Counted from the first letter of the stretch, positions 10,098 through 20,890 are shown. The stretch is 64,000 nucleotides of DNA from Chloranthus sessilifolius (GCA_021018995.1 JAJIZI010000022.1:62001-126000); one strand, 5' to 3'. Notes: a model not told the origin generated them from the sequence alone. Numbers and translations: made by a program.

Positions 10098-11130
10098 ATG
10101 GGGCCTAAGAAACAGACACCCATTCGAAATCCCACCTCCAAACGACCGGCTTCTAAAGCTGCGTCTACAAGCCGCACAAAACAGCCCGCCGCACCACAGT
10201 CGGCTCCACCCAATGATTTTTGGAGCATTAAAGGCTTCATGACCGAATATTTGTTTCACCCCGAGTTATTTGATCAACAAACGACCACACAATGGGCGGG
10301 TGAATACCTTGAGAAGGCCAAATTGACCTCTCTGTGCACGACCTTTAGCGACCATTTCTATCCCCGACTCGTGCGTCTATTTTATCAGCACATGAGCCGC
10401 GAAGACGGGAAAAGGATTTATACCGAAATTGATGGCCGCGATTATACCTTCGACCTAGAGGACATGGCTGTGGCATTGCGATGCCCTTTAAACCACTCAC
10501 AAACCATGGGTCTAGGTCCTCCATTCCCCAGACCGGTCCGTTTTGAAGATGTAATCACGCAGATGATGCAAGGCCGTCATGGGTCCGGTAAATCCATCGT
10601 CACGGTCCATATGCCGGAGACCATGTGGATCTTGGATAAAATTTTAAAGTCCACCCTTTACCCTTTTGGTCATCAATCGAGCGCCTTCAACAAATTCTTT
10701 TTGCGGCCTATAAGGAGCGATGGTTTAGTGCTCCTGAAATTCTTTTTAAAGGGATTATCAAAGCCCGAGAGAAAATGGGCAAACATGTGAAGAAACCATT
10801 GAAGACAATGCCCTATGCTCGCATAATTTCGGTGATGATTGAGAACTACCGAGCGGGCCACCTTATGATATCTCCTCATCGAACCTAAATCTACTGGTTC
10901 GAGAATGTATACTTTGGTCAATTGGGGTCAAACCTACGAGGTCGGTAAAGACTTCAAAGGATGCAGAGGCACCTGATACCGCTACTGATGATGAGGACCC
11001 TACTCATTCTATCCCAGATACTACTACCGCTGCACCTCCTCAGCCCCCACAGAGTGACGTTCTCACACTCTCCGAGTTCACCCGACAGATGACCGCCATG
11101 AGCCATCAGATTCAAGAGCTCACCCACCAT
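10098..11130 (+). pseudogene. Extra ORF between pol and 3' LTR; plant transposon-protein-like (Transposase_32-like)
   Basis: The ATG at 10098 gives a basic Pro/Ser/Lys N-terminus (MGPKKQTPIRNP), then a folded-looking region. Its motif (RLVRLFYQHMSREDGKRIY, then a beta-rich DGRDYTFDLEDMAVALRCPL) resembles the 'putative plant transposon protein' family seen in plant retroelements. The open frame ends at 10790, but the homologous-looking text shifts frame near 10705 (ERWFSAPEILFKGIIKARE and KTMPYARIISVMIENY in the next frame). A TAA follows at about 10888, and an acidic/Pro-rich tail with SEFTRQMTAMSHQIQEL continues to about 11115. It is therefore broken. Its function is unknown; it is either a captured extra ORF of the chromovirus or part of a nested non-autonomous element. 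The family assignment is from recall. Confidence 0.5.
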
Positions 11131-11884
11131 ACCATACTATCGTCGGGAGTTGGATGTCCATGGCGCCCTCTCGTGTCTCGATGCAACCACGCGTTTCGAG
11201 GATTATCGGCGTATATGGCCGATATTAGAGCTTGATCTATCGCTTCGACATCGGGCGCTGGTCCTAGCATGCCTTCTACGGCCAGGGAGGTTACGGGTGA
11301 TGATGATGATGCTGCTGCGGGTGATGGTACTTTGGATCGGGCGGGCCCATCTTCTGCTGGGGATTATTAGTGTACTTGGGGGAGGGGGTTACTGATTATT
11401 TTATGGTTGTTATGGGTCTGTATTTATTTACAGCATGGATTATTAGGACCTGGTGGTCCTTCTTTTGATATCTTTTATATTTTCTGTCTTTTGCTTTGCT
11501 TTGGATACTTTGCTTATGGTTTGTATATAGTTCAGTTCGAGCCTTGTTTCATCTTTTGCTATACATGTTGGCTCTTGATGTGCATTGCTTTTGTTGGTAT
11601 TTTGGTATCTGCTTCAGTTAAATGCTTGTGTGAATTTGCTCTGTCACTTTTGTCCTACCTGTTTCTTGATGGTTTTCATGCGTCACTGTGCATCGGTCTC
11701 CCGGCACGTGACACTTGGGGTGTGGGCATCCATGTACGGATGCAATCCACTATGGCCTTTTAATGCCACATGCAGTACATCCATGTTACTACGGATCCCA
11801 TCCCTTGGCTTGCGTGCCCTGTGGGATCGAAACACGGTGTCCCATGTTTTCTATTCTTTTCTTGTCTGGTGTGTGTTATGTTCA
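11131..11884 (+). other. Non-coding tail of the extra-ORF segment
   Basis: T-rich and GT-rich sequence with several short overlapping ORFs rich in Leu/Phe/Cys. None has a recognisable domain and they overlap in three frames. It looks like a 3' untranslated segment running up to the polypurine context. No other signal is seen. Confidence 0.4.
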
Positions 11885-11887
11885 ATT

Positions 11888-11915
11888 TTCGCGGACGAAA
11901 ATTCCTAAGGAGGGG
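11888..11915 (+). other. Polypurine tract of the chromovirus
   Basis: TTTTCGCGGACGAAAA followed by TTCCTAAGGAGGGG is the conserved 3' end context of Tekay/Del-type elements. The purine run AAGGAGGGG (11907-11915) would prime plus-strand synthesis, and an LTR start follows within five bases. Confidence 0.75.
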
Positions 11916-11919
11916 TGAA

Positions 11920-14253
11920 TGTAATATCCCTGATATTTTCGGCATATATTTGTTTACCTCGGTAAGCGTGCCCGGAAAATACTGGAGAATATTTTTGGAC
12001 TTTTGGTAAGCTAGGGCTATGGTAAGACTAATGGCCAAAGGATTTAGTCTCGAGAGGTGTGCAAGTCATGAAGTCAATGACTTGTACGATTGGGTTGGTA
12101 TTGGTGGTTAACACTAGATATACTCTCAAACTAAAAAGGATAAGTTGTAAATTTAAATATCTAGATTTTTTTTTGTATGCTTTGTTTATATATTAAAGAG
12201 AGAGAGTTTAGAGAAAATATACTTCTCTCTTCCGGTTGGAAAACATAGGAAACTTTTGGGGCTGCTTTTGATCTTTAGATCTAGAGAGTTTGAGAACTCC
12301 TCTTCCCATCTCAACCATTAATAAGCCTTGAGTTAGTACTTGGATCTGTTTGAGCTACTGAAAAAGAAAAGAGATGAGGAAAGGGGGAAGTTCTCTTTAA
12401 ATTGTCATGGCTGAGGCAGTGACCACCTCCATAGAAAAAATGAGCCGATTGAATGTTTAAACCGTTGATCTTGGAAATTTGTTCCGGTGCGGGAATCAGT
12501 ACAAAGGGATCAACGAATTAGGCTCCAAGAGGTATGCCTTGAAACCTCCTTATGCAAATTTGTTTGATTTTTGTTAAGAAAATAAGTTTTGAATTCAATA
12601 GAAATGATGGAATGGCTGTGTAGGAAATATGCAAAAGAATCCGAGCATGTTAAAAGTTACAGCCAAAGTACCTGAGAAAATCGACCATCGATTTTCAAAA
12701 TCGACTGTCGAAATTGGAAATCGACTGTCGATTTGGAAATCGACAGTCGAAAATGGGATTTTAGCTTTAAAACAGAATTCTGAAATTCGATGGTCGAATT
12801 TCAAATCGACCATCGAATTTCAAATTCGACCATCGAATTTAAAATCGATAGTCGATAGTTTCGATTCAGAGCTTTTAAATTTTGATTGGATTTTTTGTTT
12901 TATAAGCCTTTGGATTAATTTTTGGGTTGTATATTAACACTTAGGGTGTTAATATATGTAGGTTTTGGTCAATTGGGAGTCCTTGGAGAGGATTGCTTAT
13001 GCATGCCTTTGAATTGTCTTGGTTAAGGTAGGGGAATCCAAACTATTATTTGCATAAATTATAAGCATAAACAGTCATAAATCAGGTTATTTTTAGAAAC
13101 ATGAAATATAGAAAATTCATTGCACACAGTGTAATTAAAACTTTGAACATATGATACAATCCGAAAATTTGTAAACCTTGTCATAAATAAGAATCATTAG
13201 AAATCAGAACCACAGTTAAATTTGAATCAGAACCACAGTTAAATTTGAATCAGAACCTCAGTTAACTTTTGAATCAGAACCTCAGCTAACTTTTGAATCA
13301 GAACCTCAGTTAACTTTGAATCAGAACTTTGAAAATCAGTATAAGATATGAATAAAAAGCTTGGATACGTGTTAGCATTTGCATTTGATTTTTGGTTCAT
13401 ACGTACGATGCCCTAGATTCCACCAACCGTGTTGACGGTAAAATTTTGGCGCAAGTTTCCCTCATAGCGTAGGGGCTTGTTGCATTTTCGAAATGGGTTC
13501 ATGAACGACGATGGTCAGTAGGGTCTTCCCATCGGTCACGTAGTCTGCTCTCATGCTATAGGAAATTTGGGAGATAAAATTAAGTTATAAATTTAAGACA
13601 AGAAGCATGCTAAATCAGAACATTGTGAATACTTTAGATTTTATGATCAGTTTTTGACTCAGGATTAGAACTGGAGATTTAATTTGAAAAGTATCATAGT
13701 CATACCAAATTTGATCCGATTCCGTCTTTTGAAAACTTTTACTTATAAGAAATGCAAATAGATCTGTCTTCCCTTATTGAGCTTGGCTGTTAGCTCACCC
13801 TCGACTATACGTCACAGGTGCTGAGACTGATTTGGGATCTGAGGATTTGGAGGATTCGGATTATATTCCTGAGGAGGAATTAGACTTGCCTGCTGAGGAG
13901 TTCTTCCCTTGACCTTTAGATCCAGTATTTTGGTATTTTGTCTGAATATTGTTGTGAATATTGGGCCCTAGGCCTTATTTTGTTCTTTTTGATATCACTC
14001 GAGGAACCACTATTGTGAACCTCTGTTTTAGGTGATCGGATTGGCCATCACCGGGGGTTCTTTTTGGTTCCTCACAGTGATATATCTAATTTTGTTATTT
14101 GAAGCATTTGTTTTTGGATTAACTAAGTTGCCTTTGTCTTTAGACCTTTGTTTATGTTGTCGGCTTCTGTTTGTTACGGCTTATTGAGAAATCAATAAGT
14201 TGATGAACCGGCCTTTCCTATACCTTAGGGATTGGAAAAGTCGGGTCGTCACA
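11920..14253 (+). mobile_element. 3' LTR of chromovirus (2.33 kb)
   Basis: It starts TGTAATATCCC just after the polypurine tract (an alternative TG is at 11916) and ends GGGTCGTCACA at 14253. The last 1.05 kb matches the 5' LTR copy at 3167-4205, including the 23-bp minisatellite (13204-13330). The first 1.28 kb has no counterpart upstream of 3167. The TCGA-type repeat cluster is at 12679-12867. Short ORFs inside have no recognisable domain. Confidence 0.75.
12679..12867. repeat. TCGACCATCGA / TCGACTGTCGA repeat cluster, copy 2
   Basis: About nine short units of ATCGACCATCGA, ATCGACTGTCGA and their inverted forms lie within the 3' LTR. It is diverged from but clearly related to the cluster at 9640-9820, and also preceded by a similar GAGAAAATCGACC-type lead-in. 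Confidence 0.7.
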
Positions 14254-15706
14254 ACAGGTATAGCGTAGTAGCCACAGGCTGGTGTACCACCCGCTCCCCG
14301 GATAATAAAACCTGGCCCATGCTCCATAGAAGAAGACGACACGGCGATTGTTGAATAGACGGGAGGCACCCACCGCTACTCGGTCCCAGAAGGGGGATGT
14401 CAGGTACGAATCAGGGAGGATCTGCTCAAGCCAAAAAAAAAAGAGAGAAGAGAAAAACCAAGCAAGCAACACCTCAGTCAAAGGAAATTTCCAAGCTAAA
14501 AGTAAACAAGGGGTCGAAGAGTTGTCACTTGCTCGGGGACCATCAAGTCGAGTTGGGACCTCAGGCCCATCTCCAAGTGCTTTAGGCCTACGTCACGGCG
14601 CCGGGCCTGGTTCTAATTACTGAGGAGGGGATAGGTGAGCACCTCCAAGAAAAGAAGCGGGCTCCCAGGGTAAAAGTGGTGATATCCCCATACCTGAAAT
14701 GGGGGCATGGCACAAGAGCGGGTCAGTAGCATAAATGGATCATTCAAAAAAAAAATGACAAAAGCAAAGGAATGAGGAATTACCTCTAGGGTGGCCCAAA
14801 AACCCACGACAGACTTCGAATCCCCGGTCGTAACCTGAGATAAATTGTACATCAACCATGCATATCCTGCCCCTCCCCAGTCGTACCTAGGGACGTCGCC
14901 CCAATTATCCATCACGCTCAACGAGGCCAGGCTGACTCAGCCTCCACTAGCATTTGTGAAAAGAGTCTTGCCCAGCAGGAGTAGGAGGGTGATGCGAGCT
15001 AGGACAATCGCCCGCTCTGGCGTAATATAGAGCGCCCGATCCGCAACCCAAGTCCACCAACTCATCAGTAAAGAGGAGGTCAAGACATCTTGACCTACAT
15101 GCCATGGGTCTGCCCGCGAGGAGGATAGGCCCCAATCAGTCGAGTAATGTCCTCCCGGCTTGGTATTGCTAAAGTGGATATTGGGACCCCCCCCCCCAAT
15201 CCTAATGTCGGTAATCATGGCCCAGTTGATAGGCGTCAACGTCATGGTCTCAGGACGAAACCTCTCGATCAGGGCCTTCAAATAAGCGGCATCAGCCCTC
15301 ATAGCGGGACAGGACAGGAACTCCCCAAAGCCCACCTGCTCCAACAGGACCTTCACTACGGGGGGGATATAGAGGTAGAACTCATGGAAGTCGAGCCACC
15401 CCCCACGGAACATAATGTTGGGCAAGTCCTGCACCCAAAGAAATGTGCATTAGATTGCAGAGGTAAAATAAAACTGCATAATGGAAATGAATTAAACCTC
15501 TCTTTTACCTTGCCCGTTATTCCAAAATTCGAAATGTGAGTATGCTGCTGGTGAGGAGGCCGACTCGGGTGGCCTCGCCTTGCATCTCGAGCCATGGGCC
15601 CGCTCTCCGCTCCACTCAGAGGAACTGCTCCTCCTGCGGACCATATATTATCTCGGGCCCCTCCTCCTGCCCCTCCTCAGGAATATGCTCACCCTCACCC
15701 AACATT
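14254..15706 (-). pseudogene. Antisense plant mobile domain (PMD, aminotransferase-like) gene, spliced, broken
   Basis: Minus-strand exons can be read with GT-AG borders. Exon 1 is 15706-15509 (MARDARRGHPSRPP... from 15595). An 80-bp intron follows. Exon 2 is 15428-14784, in phase, with LKALIERFRPETMTLTPINW and MITDIRIGG, then RYDWGGAGYAWLMYNLSQV and VGFWATLE. A 90-bp intron follows. Exon 3 starts at 14693 (VWGYHHFYPGSPLLF). A further exon, 14421-14254, has SPFWDRVAVGASRLFNNRRV then VFFYGAWARFYYPG. This order fits PMD proteins, a plant family with host members (MAIN/MAIL) and many transposon-borne copies. An in-frame TGA lies at 14939-14937, a frame change after YYPG, and the gene is cut at 14253 by the chromovirus LTR edge. 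Antisense extra ORFs are known in Tat-lineage elements, which fits the context. Confidence 0.6.
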
Positions 15707-16754
15707 CTAGGGCAACAAAAAGCAATCACGTCAGAGCAGATCAATGATAAAGAGTCTCGATATGCTATACTGCGAAAGGGAGGTAAGTATGCTCACCATT
15801 CCCCTTTTCTTTTCACGTATTTTCAAAAATAAAAGATACACATGCACAAACAAAAGAGCAGAGATCCCTTTTAGGTTGAAAATGCAAAAAAATCTTTTCT
15901 TCAGAAAATAATAATAAATAAAATTTCCCCTTCCTATCTTTGAAAATAAAGCAAGTTAGAATTTTAAAAAAATCATTCTTTTATCATTCTAAAAAAAAGG
16001 GGGGGGGGGAAGAAAAAAAAAGAGCCCTTCTTTTACACTTAAGAAAAAAAAACAATAGAAAAAAAATCCTCCCTTTATGTCTAGGAAAACAAAAGCAAAA
16101 AAAAAAGAAGTAAATATTAATAATAAATAATATTTTTCCTTTATGTTCACAAAAACAAAAACAAAAAAAAATGTGTGGTTCCCTTCAAAAAAACAAAAAA
16201 ACAAAAATTCCTTTACTTTACTTACAAAAAAATAAAAAAATAATGATAAAAAGAATCCTTTGATTTATTCTAATAAAAACAACAAAAAATGCCTTTTTAC
16301 ATTCACAAAAAAAAAAATGCTTTTTCTTTGCGTTCACAGAAACAAAAAAAAAAATCCCTTCCCTGTTATCTTCAAAAGTAAATAAAAATTAAAAAAATCT
16401 CCCTTTTCTATGTGTAAAAATAAAGCAAGTTAAAAAAAAAAAAAATCATCATTTCTTTATGCTTTGAAAATAAATAAAAACCAAAGTTAAAAACAAACAA
16501 AAGACAAAAAAAAAGAGGGGGCTTTGTTACGCTCCTAAAATCAAAAACCAAAAAAAGAAGTCATTTTTTTTATTATGTTCTTAAAAATAAAATAAAAAAC
16601 CCAAAGGAAAAGTCCTTTTATGTTTAGAAAAACTAAAAACAAAAAAAAAAAACCTTTCTCTTATGCCTATAAAATCAAAAAATCAACACAAAAATAAATA
16701 AATAAAAATGATAATTTGATTCCTTTAAAAAAAAAGGGGCAACAAAAAATTGAA

Positions 16755-16789
<35 letters not shown>

Positions 16790-17262
16790 TAATAAAGCCC
16801 CTTTTCCTTAGTTAATTTTCAAAAATATACAAAAACCCAAAATTATTTTCCTTAATCAGTTTTCAAATAATAGAAATCAAAAATCATTTTCCTTAATTAA
16901 TCTTCAAAAAAATATAGGAACCAAAAATCCCTTTTCCCTAATTAATGTTCAAAAAAAAAAAAAAACACCAAAAAATCCTTGCTTTATATTCAAAATGAAA
17001 AAAAAAAAAAACGAAAATAAAATCCCCTCTATATGCACAAATAAATATAACAAAAAATATATATACACACATATTAGGCACCAATAAAATCCATAATGTA
17101 ACAAAATAAGGGCATCATTCATAAAACAATTGTCAACACATCATCAATAATAACATGTGTACAATAAAAATAAACCATTATTCATCAAAGAATGGAAGAT
17201 CATGCTCATATTTACAAGAAAAAAGCAAGAAAAATCAAGGAAAATGAGTTTTAAATGATTAC
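15707..17262 (-). other. T-rich first intron / low-complexity tract of the antisense PMD gene
   Basis: The plus strand is extremely A-rich from about 15830 to 17060, with A-runs broken every 30-50 bases by short CCTTTT/CTTTATG pieces, and an (AAT)n stretch near 16757-16790. On the minus strand it is bounded by GTAATCATT after CAAAAG (17262) and by TTGTTGCCCTAG (15707), i.e. a 1556-bp GT-AG interval of T-rich sequence as in plant introns. The spacing looks like a decayed minisatellite. No coding signal; ORFs here are poly-Phe/Lys artefacts. Confidence 0.45.
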
Positions 17263-17470
17263 CTTTTGAAGGAAATGGGGTCTTTGATCTAGCGTGAGTC
17301 GGCAATCGATCTGCAAGAAAAGCAACGGCAATGGGGCACGCGTAGAGGCAATATAAAGGAACCCTAGGAGGGGGGGGGGCGATTTTCGGTTTCAAAGAGG
17401 AAGAGGGGGGAGAAAAATTCGAACTAATGCCCCACAGCCCGAGTTCGGGCTGTTTAAACTCCCCAGCCAA
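17263..17470 (-). other. Putative leader exon of the antisense PMD gene
   Basis: On the minus strand an ATG-started frame (MAGEFKQPELGLWG, from 17470) and a plant-leader-like CCTAGGGTTCCTTTATATTG stretch precede a CAAAAG/GTAATC donor at 17262/17263. It may be a non-coding leader or the N-terminus; the frame has no recognisable domain. It directly follows (minus sense) the palindrome cluster at 17472-17594, so the cluster occupies the promoter position. Confidence 0.35.
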
Positions 17471-17471
17471 A

Positions 17472-17594
17472 CCTAGCGCAACTAATAGTTGCGCCAGGCA
17501 AAATTGTGCCCTCTTGTTGCTTGGCGCAACTATTAGTTGTGCCAGGCTATTTTGAGGCCCCTAGTGACTTGGCGCAACTAATAGTTGTACCAAG
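17472..17594. repeat. Palindrome cluster A: three copies of a 27-bp palindrome
   Basis: Copies lie at 17472-17498, 17520-17546 and 17568-17594, spaced exactly 48 bp start to start. The consensus arm is CCTGGCGCAACTA, a central A (or T), then the complementary arm. Each copy has one to three arm mismatches, such as CCTAGCGC in the first. It sits just upstream of the putative antisense PMD leader. Confidence 0.85.
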
Positions 17595-18120
17595 CACTTA
17601 GGCCGGGTCTTGGGCCAGGTACGGGCCAGATAGGAAGGCCGGTTCCCCACTTCTTCCTCATTTGTTCTATCGCCCACGGCCGATGCACTCAGAACGGCCT
17701 TTCGATCATCCATCGACTCGAGAAGCCATGTCTTTGAAATAGAGAGCAATTTGAGGTCAATAAGCACCCCGGTCCTATACAAAAAAAAAAATCCAAAATC
17801 CCCGCAGAGAAGCCACAAAAAAAATCAATCAAAAATCACAAAGACTAGTTTGAAAGAAAAAAATCCCAAAAGAATTTCACATGAAATGAATAACTTAAAC
17901 TAGTTTGAAAAATCTCAAAAAATTCACATAAAATAATAAAAATCCCAAAAAATTCACATAAAATAATAAAAATCCCAAAAAAATCACATAAAATAATAAG
18001 AATCCCAAAAAAAAAACACATGAATTAGTTTGAAAAATTATCACAAAATAATAGTTGGAAAATCCAAAAAAAAATAGGAAGAAGAAAATCCCCACAGAAA
18101 CGCACAAGCATAAAGCGGTA
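17595..18120. other. Non-coding AT-rich segment with a 30-bp tandem repeat
   Basis: No gene is visible. Positions 17911-18010 contain three full units and one partial unit of exactly 30 bp (AATCCCAAAAAATTCACATA then AAATAATAAA). Surrounding sequence is A-rich with related short pieces. Confidence 0.7.
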
Positions 18121-19371
18121 AAATGTCAATAGTTTATCAGCGATGCAACTGTGCCACATTAAAGTCCTGAGTCGGAGGTTCGCCCCGGATCTTTGGATCC
18201 TACTTTAAGGTAGGAGCAACGGTATCGGTCCCGGTCAAACAGCCAATGTTTCGATCGAGTTAACTCCACTGCTAAATCTTTGCGATGAGCGTTCTGTTTT
18301 GGATTCATATGAACTTAAGTGTCTTAAGCTTCAAATTCTCCGTTGGAAAAGGTCAATCGTTGGTTGAAACCAACCTGTTAAGAATGAGATTACATATCAA
18401 TCAAACTATGTGCAACCATGCATTCGGAAGGGTTCATTTCCCTTTTATTTTCTACAGGCTTAAAACCTGTATGGGCAGCGGTATCCCGATAAAGTGTACG
18501 CCATGTGTCTGGGTATCCGTATGATGGTCATTTGTCCCCGTAAATTGTACCCGGGCGAGTCCGGGTCGGGTCATCCATCGCCTTTGTTGCTGCTTATTGC
18601 CCCAATGGGTGCATGATTATGCATAGTTAATTGATGATTATGATCATTATCAACAGAGACCAGAATTGGACGCCCCCTTTTGGGAGGTGCCCAATGTCTG
18701 GCTGGATCTGTTCAAGGAAGTCGAAACTAGATACTCTAGGTCATGCTGAGCTGAGGCATGCTTTCAAAATAATGGCGCGTACTCCCAAAAAGCGTTGTGA
18801 CATCTATTCACTTCGCTCAGATGGTCATGCTAAATAAACTTCGGGATCGATGGGTTCGCCCAAAGATCTCGAACCCTGCTTTCAGCAGGGGCACCCACGA
18901 ATAATCCGATGAGGTCATCAAATACCTTATAGGATTGGACGCAAACTGTGGAGCCTTGCATATGTTTACTTCGCACCTATCTTTAAATGCGGGTCGATCA
19001 CCCCTCTTACTTACGAAGCTATTGTATTCAGAATAAATCTCAAACATCAATCACCTTCAAATCATCTCGAGAAGCGGACATTTTCCAGACTAACGGGCTT
19101 TCGCAACTCGAGAGGCAAACATTTTTCCCAGCTATTGGGCTTTCGCAACTCATTTCACCTCGATTATGCCCAGTAATGTCGCTAAGCGCTTGGGGACCGA
19201 TTGCCTTGAGAGACGAATGTTTTTCCCGACATACAGGGCTTTCGTTTTCTCACCATGATGCTCACCTGATGTTTGAAGTTCGTTCTGAATATAGCGAACC
19301 AGTCAGTATTGCCTTGGGCCTCTTCGGATGTCTCTTTTCTTTGGCATACGATCATTAGTGATCGGATACCA
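18121..19371 (+). other. Non-coding 3' interior of a Tat-like LTR element
   Basis: Mixed-composition sequence without a credible ORF. It leads directly into a polypurine tract and LTR start at 19372-19384, so it is read as the 3' untranslated interior of the element that also carries the antisense PMD gene. A near-duplicate phrase (GGGCTTTCGCAACTC) occurs at about 19096 and 19138. Confidence 0.4.
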
Positions 19372-20890
19372 AAGAGGGGCATCTGTAGACACCCAAATTT
19401 AGCCCAAGGCCAAATCGAAACACCTTTCAAGAGAGGTGCAATCCAGAGCTTTTGATGGCATGTATGGAACCCTTAGGAATCACCCAAAACCTCTAAGAAT
19501 CACCCTAGATCCCTTAGGAACCTACCTCGAACCTTTAGAAACCAATCCCGACCCTTAGAACCCCTTTCAAACCCCAAACCTAGCCTTCCCGGATAATGAA
19601 TGAGGAGGGGTGCACCAGAACTGGCTATGGCCCTCTACGGTGATCGAATCTCATACCATTGAAAAGTAGAGATCATCAGCTTTCCAACGATCTAAGAATT
19701 GCCCCAATCGGAGGTATATATCAAAAGATATGGCAAACCGAGCACAGTGGGTAGAAATGTAATTTCATATGACCCCTAGGGATTTGGCGCAACTAATAGT
19801 TGTGCCAGTTATAACTTTACCTGGCGCAACTATTAGTTGAGCCAGGCCAATTCTCCCAGACTTTAAGCCTGGCACAACTAATAGTTGCGCCAAGTTTAAA
19901 TATGGGCCCCACCCTCGCGAGCTGACTTCCAGGCACTGTGCAGACACTGTTTTACTGTATATTTGCCTGGCGCAACTAATAGTTGCGCCAGGTAAATGAA
20001 CAGTAATCTCTGGTTTTTGCCCCAAATTTTGTGTTTGGGGTTTGACTTGTTGACCACCTCGACCTTTGGGGTGTGTTTTGATAGTTCTGTTGCACCCATT
20101 CCTATTTGCAACCCTCCAAGTGGCTTAAGGCCTCACCCCATCATCCACCATTGGAGGACCTTCTCACACCTTTCAAGGCTCCAAAACCCCTAGGAAACCT
20201 TAGATGTTAGATTACCTAATTCCTAATCTTGATTAGCATCTAAGTGGTCTCCTAATCCACCCATTTCCTCTAAATAGAGACCCCCACCCCTTGGTTTAGG
20301 GGTTGAGAATTTTGGCCTAAAAGAGAGAGAGCTTAAAGTGAGAAGATCTTTCTCCCTTTGGTGCACACTTCCCATACAAATTCCAGAATTCCAAAACCTC
20401 CTTTGAGTGATATTTTTCACCTTAGATCCCTTAGTTTAGGTATATGCTACTCATTCACCTTCCCTCTCTACCTCTTAGTTAGCAAGCCTTAGAGGTTAGA
20501 ACCCCTCTTTCTACCATACAAGCCTTCAAAAGCTTATCAAAGCAAGGCAACACAAGGCTCTCCTACGGTGCTACAAGGGCCCGAGGGCTGCTCTCCCTTT
20601 CTTCTCCTATCTCTTTCTAGCTCCTCCATCCTCCCATTTGTGCCACGTTCACTTCGACTTTTCTGAGGAACGGAGGGCACAAGTAGGATTCTAAGCCCTT
20701 TAGGCAGAAGCTTTTTGGCCATTAGTAGAGACTGCGTTAAGCGGGTTGATTGGGTGTCTAACACCTTTTCGATCGATAACCAAAGCCCTTACCCAAGAGC
20801 CTTTGGTGTTGACTGGATTCAGAGTCATATTTTTAACGCTTCGGTGCTCATAAAAATGAACTAGGTACCCGGGACACCGAAAGCTCCGGG
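19372..20890 (+). mobile_element. LTR (3' LTR or solo remnant) of a Tat-like Ty3/gypsy element
   Basis: The purine-rich AAAGAGGGGCATC (19371-19383) is followed by TGTAGACACCCAAATTTAG, a start seen in many plant Tat/Ogre-type LTRs. At the far end TGGCGACTCT at 20891 resembles the first bases of the Tat-type tRNA-Arg primer site, so the LTR is taken to end near 20890; that edge is tentative because only about ten bases match. Within it lie palindrome cluster B, a CTAAATAGAGA TATA-like box near 20271 and a pyrimidine-rich leader. I found no partner 5' LTR in the window. Confidence 0.55.
19783..19992. repeat. Palindrome cluster B: four copies of the same 27-bp palindrome
   Basis: Copies lie at 19783-19809, 19820-19846, 19868-19894 and 19966-19992. 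The last is a perfect 13-1-13 palindrome (arm CCTGGCGCAACTA, centre A). The others have one to three arm changes. The spacing is 37, 48 and 98 bp. It lies inside the Tat-like LTR, upstream of its TATA-like box. Confidence 0.88.

Noticed and set aside
11407-11908. Overlapping Leu/Phe/Cys-rich ORFs that look like membrane proteins
   Set aside because: Three overlapping frames in T-rich sequence all give hydrophobic translations; a composition effect with no family resemblance.
15989-16204. Phe-rich minus-strand ORF
   Set aside because: Direct product of poly-A/T low complexity.
17472-17594. Rho-independent terminators or bacterial REP-type palindromes
   Set aside because: The palindromes resemble hairpins, but the genome is a plant and no T-run follows consistently.
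18987-19358. 123-codon plus-strand ORF before the Tat-like LTR
   Set aside because: It has repeated phrase content and no family resemblance; most likely 3' non-coding interior.
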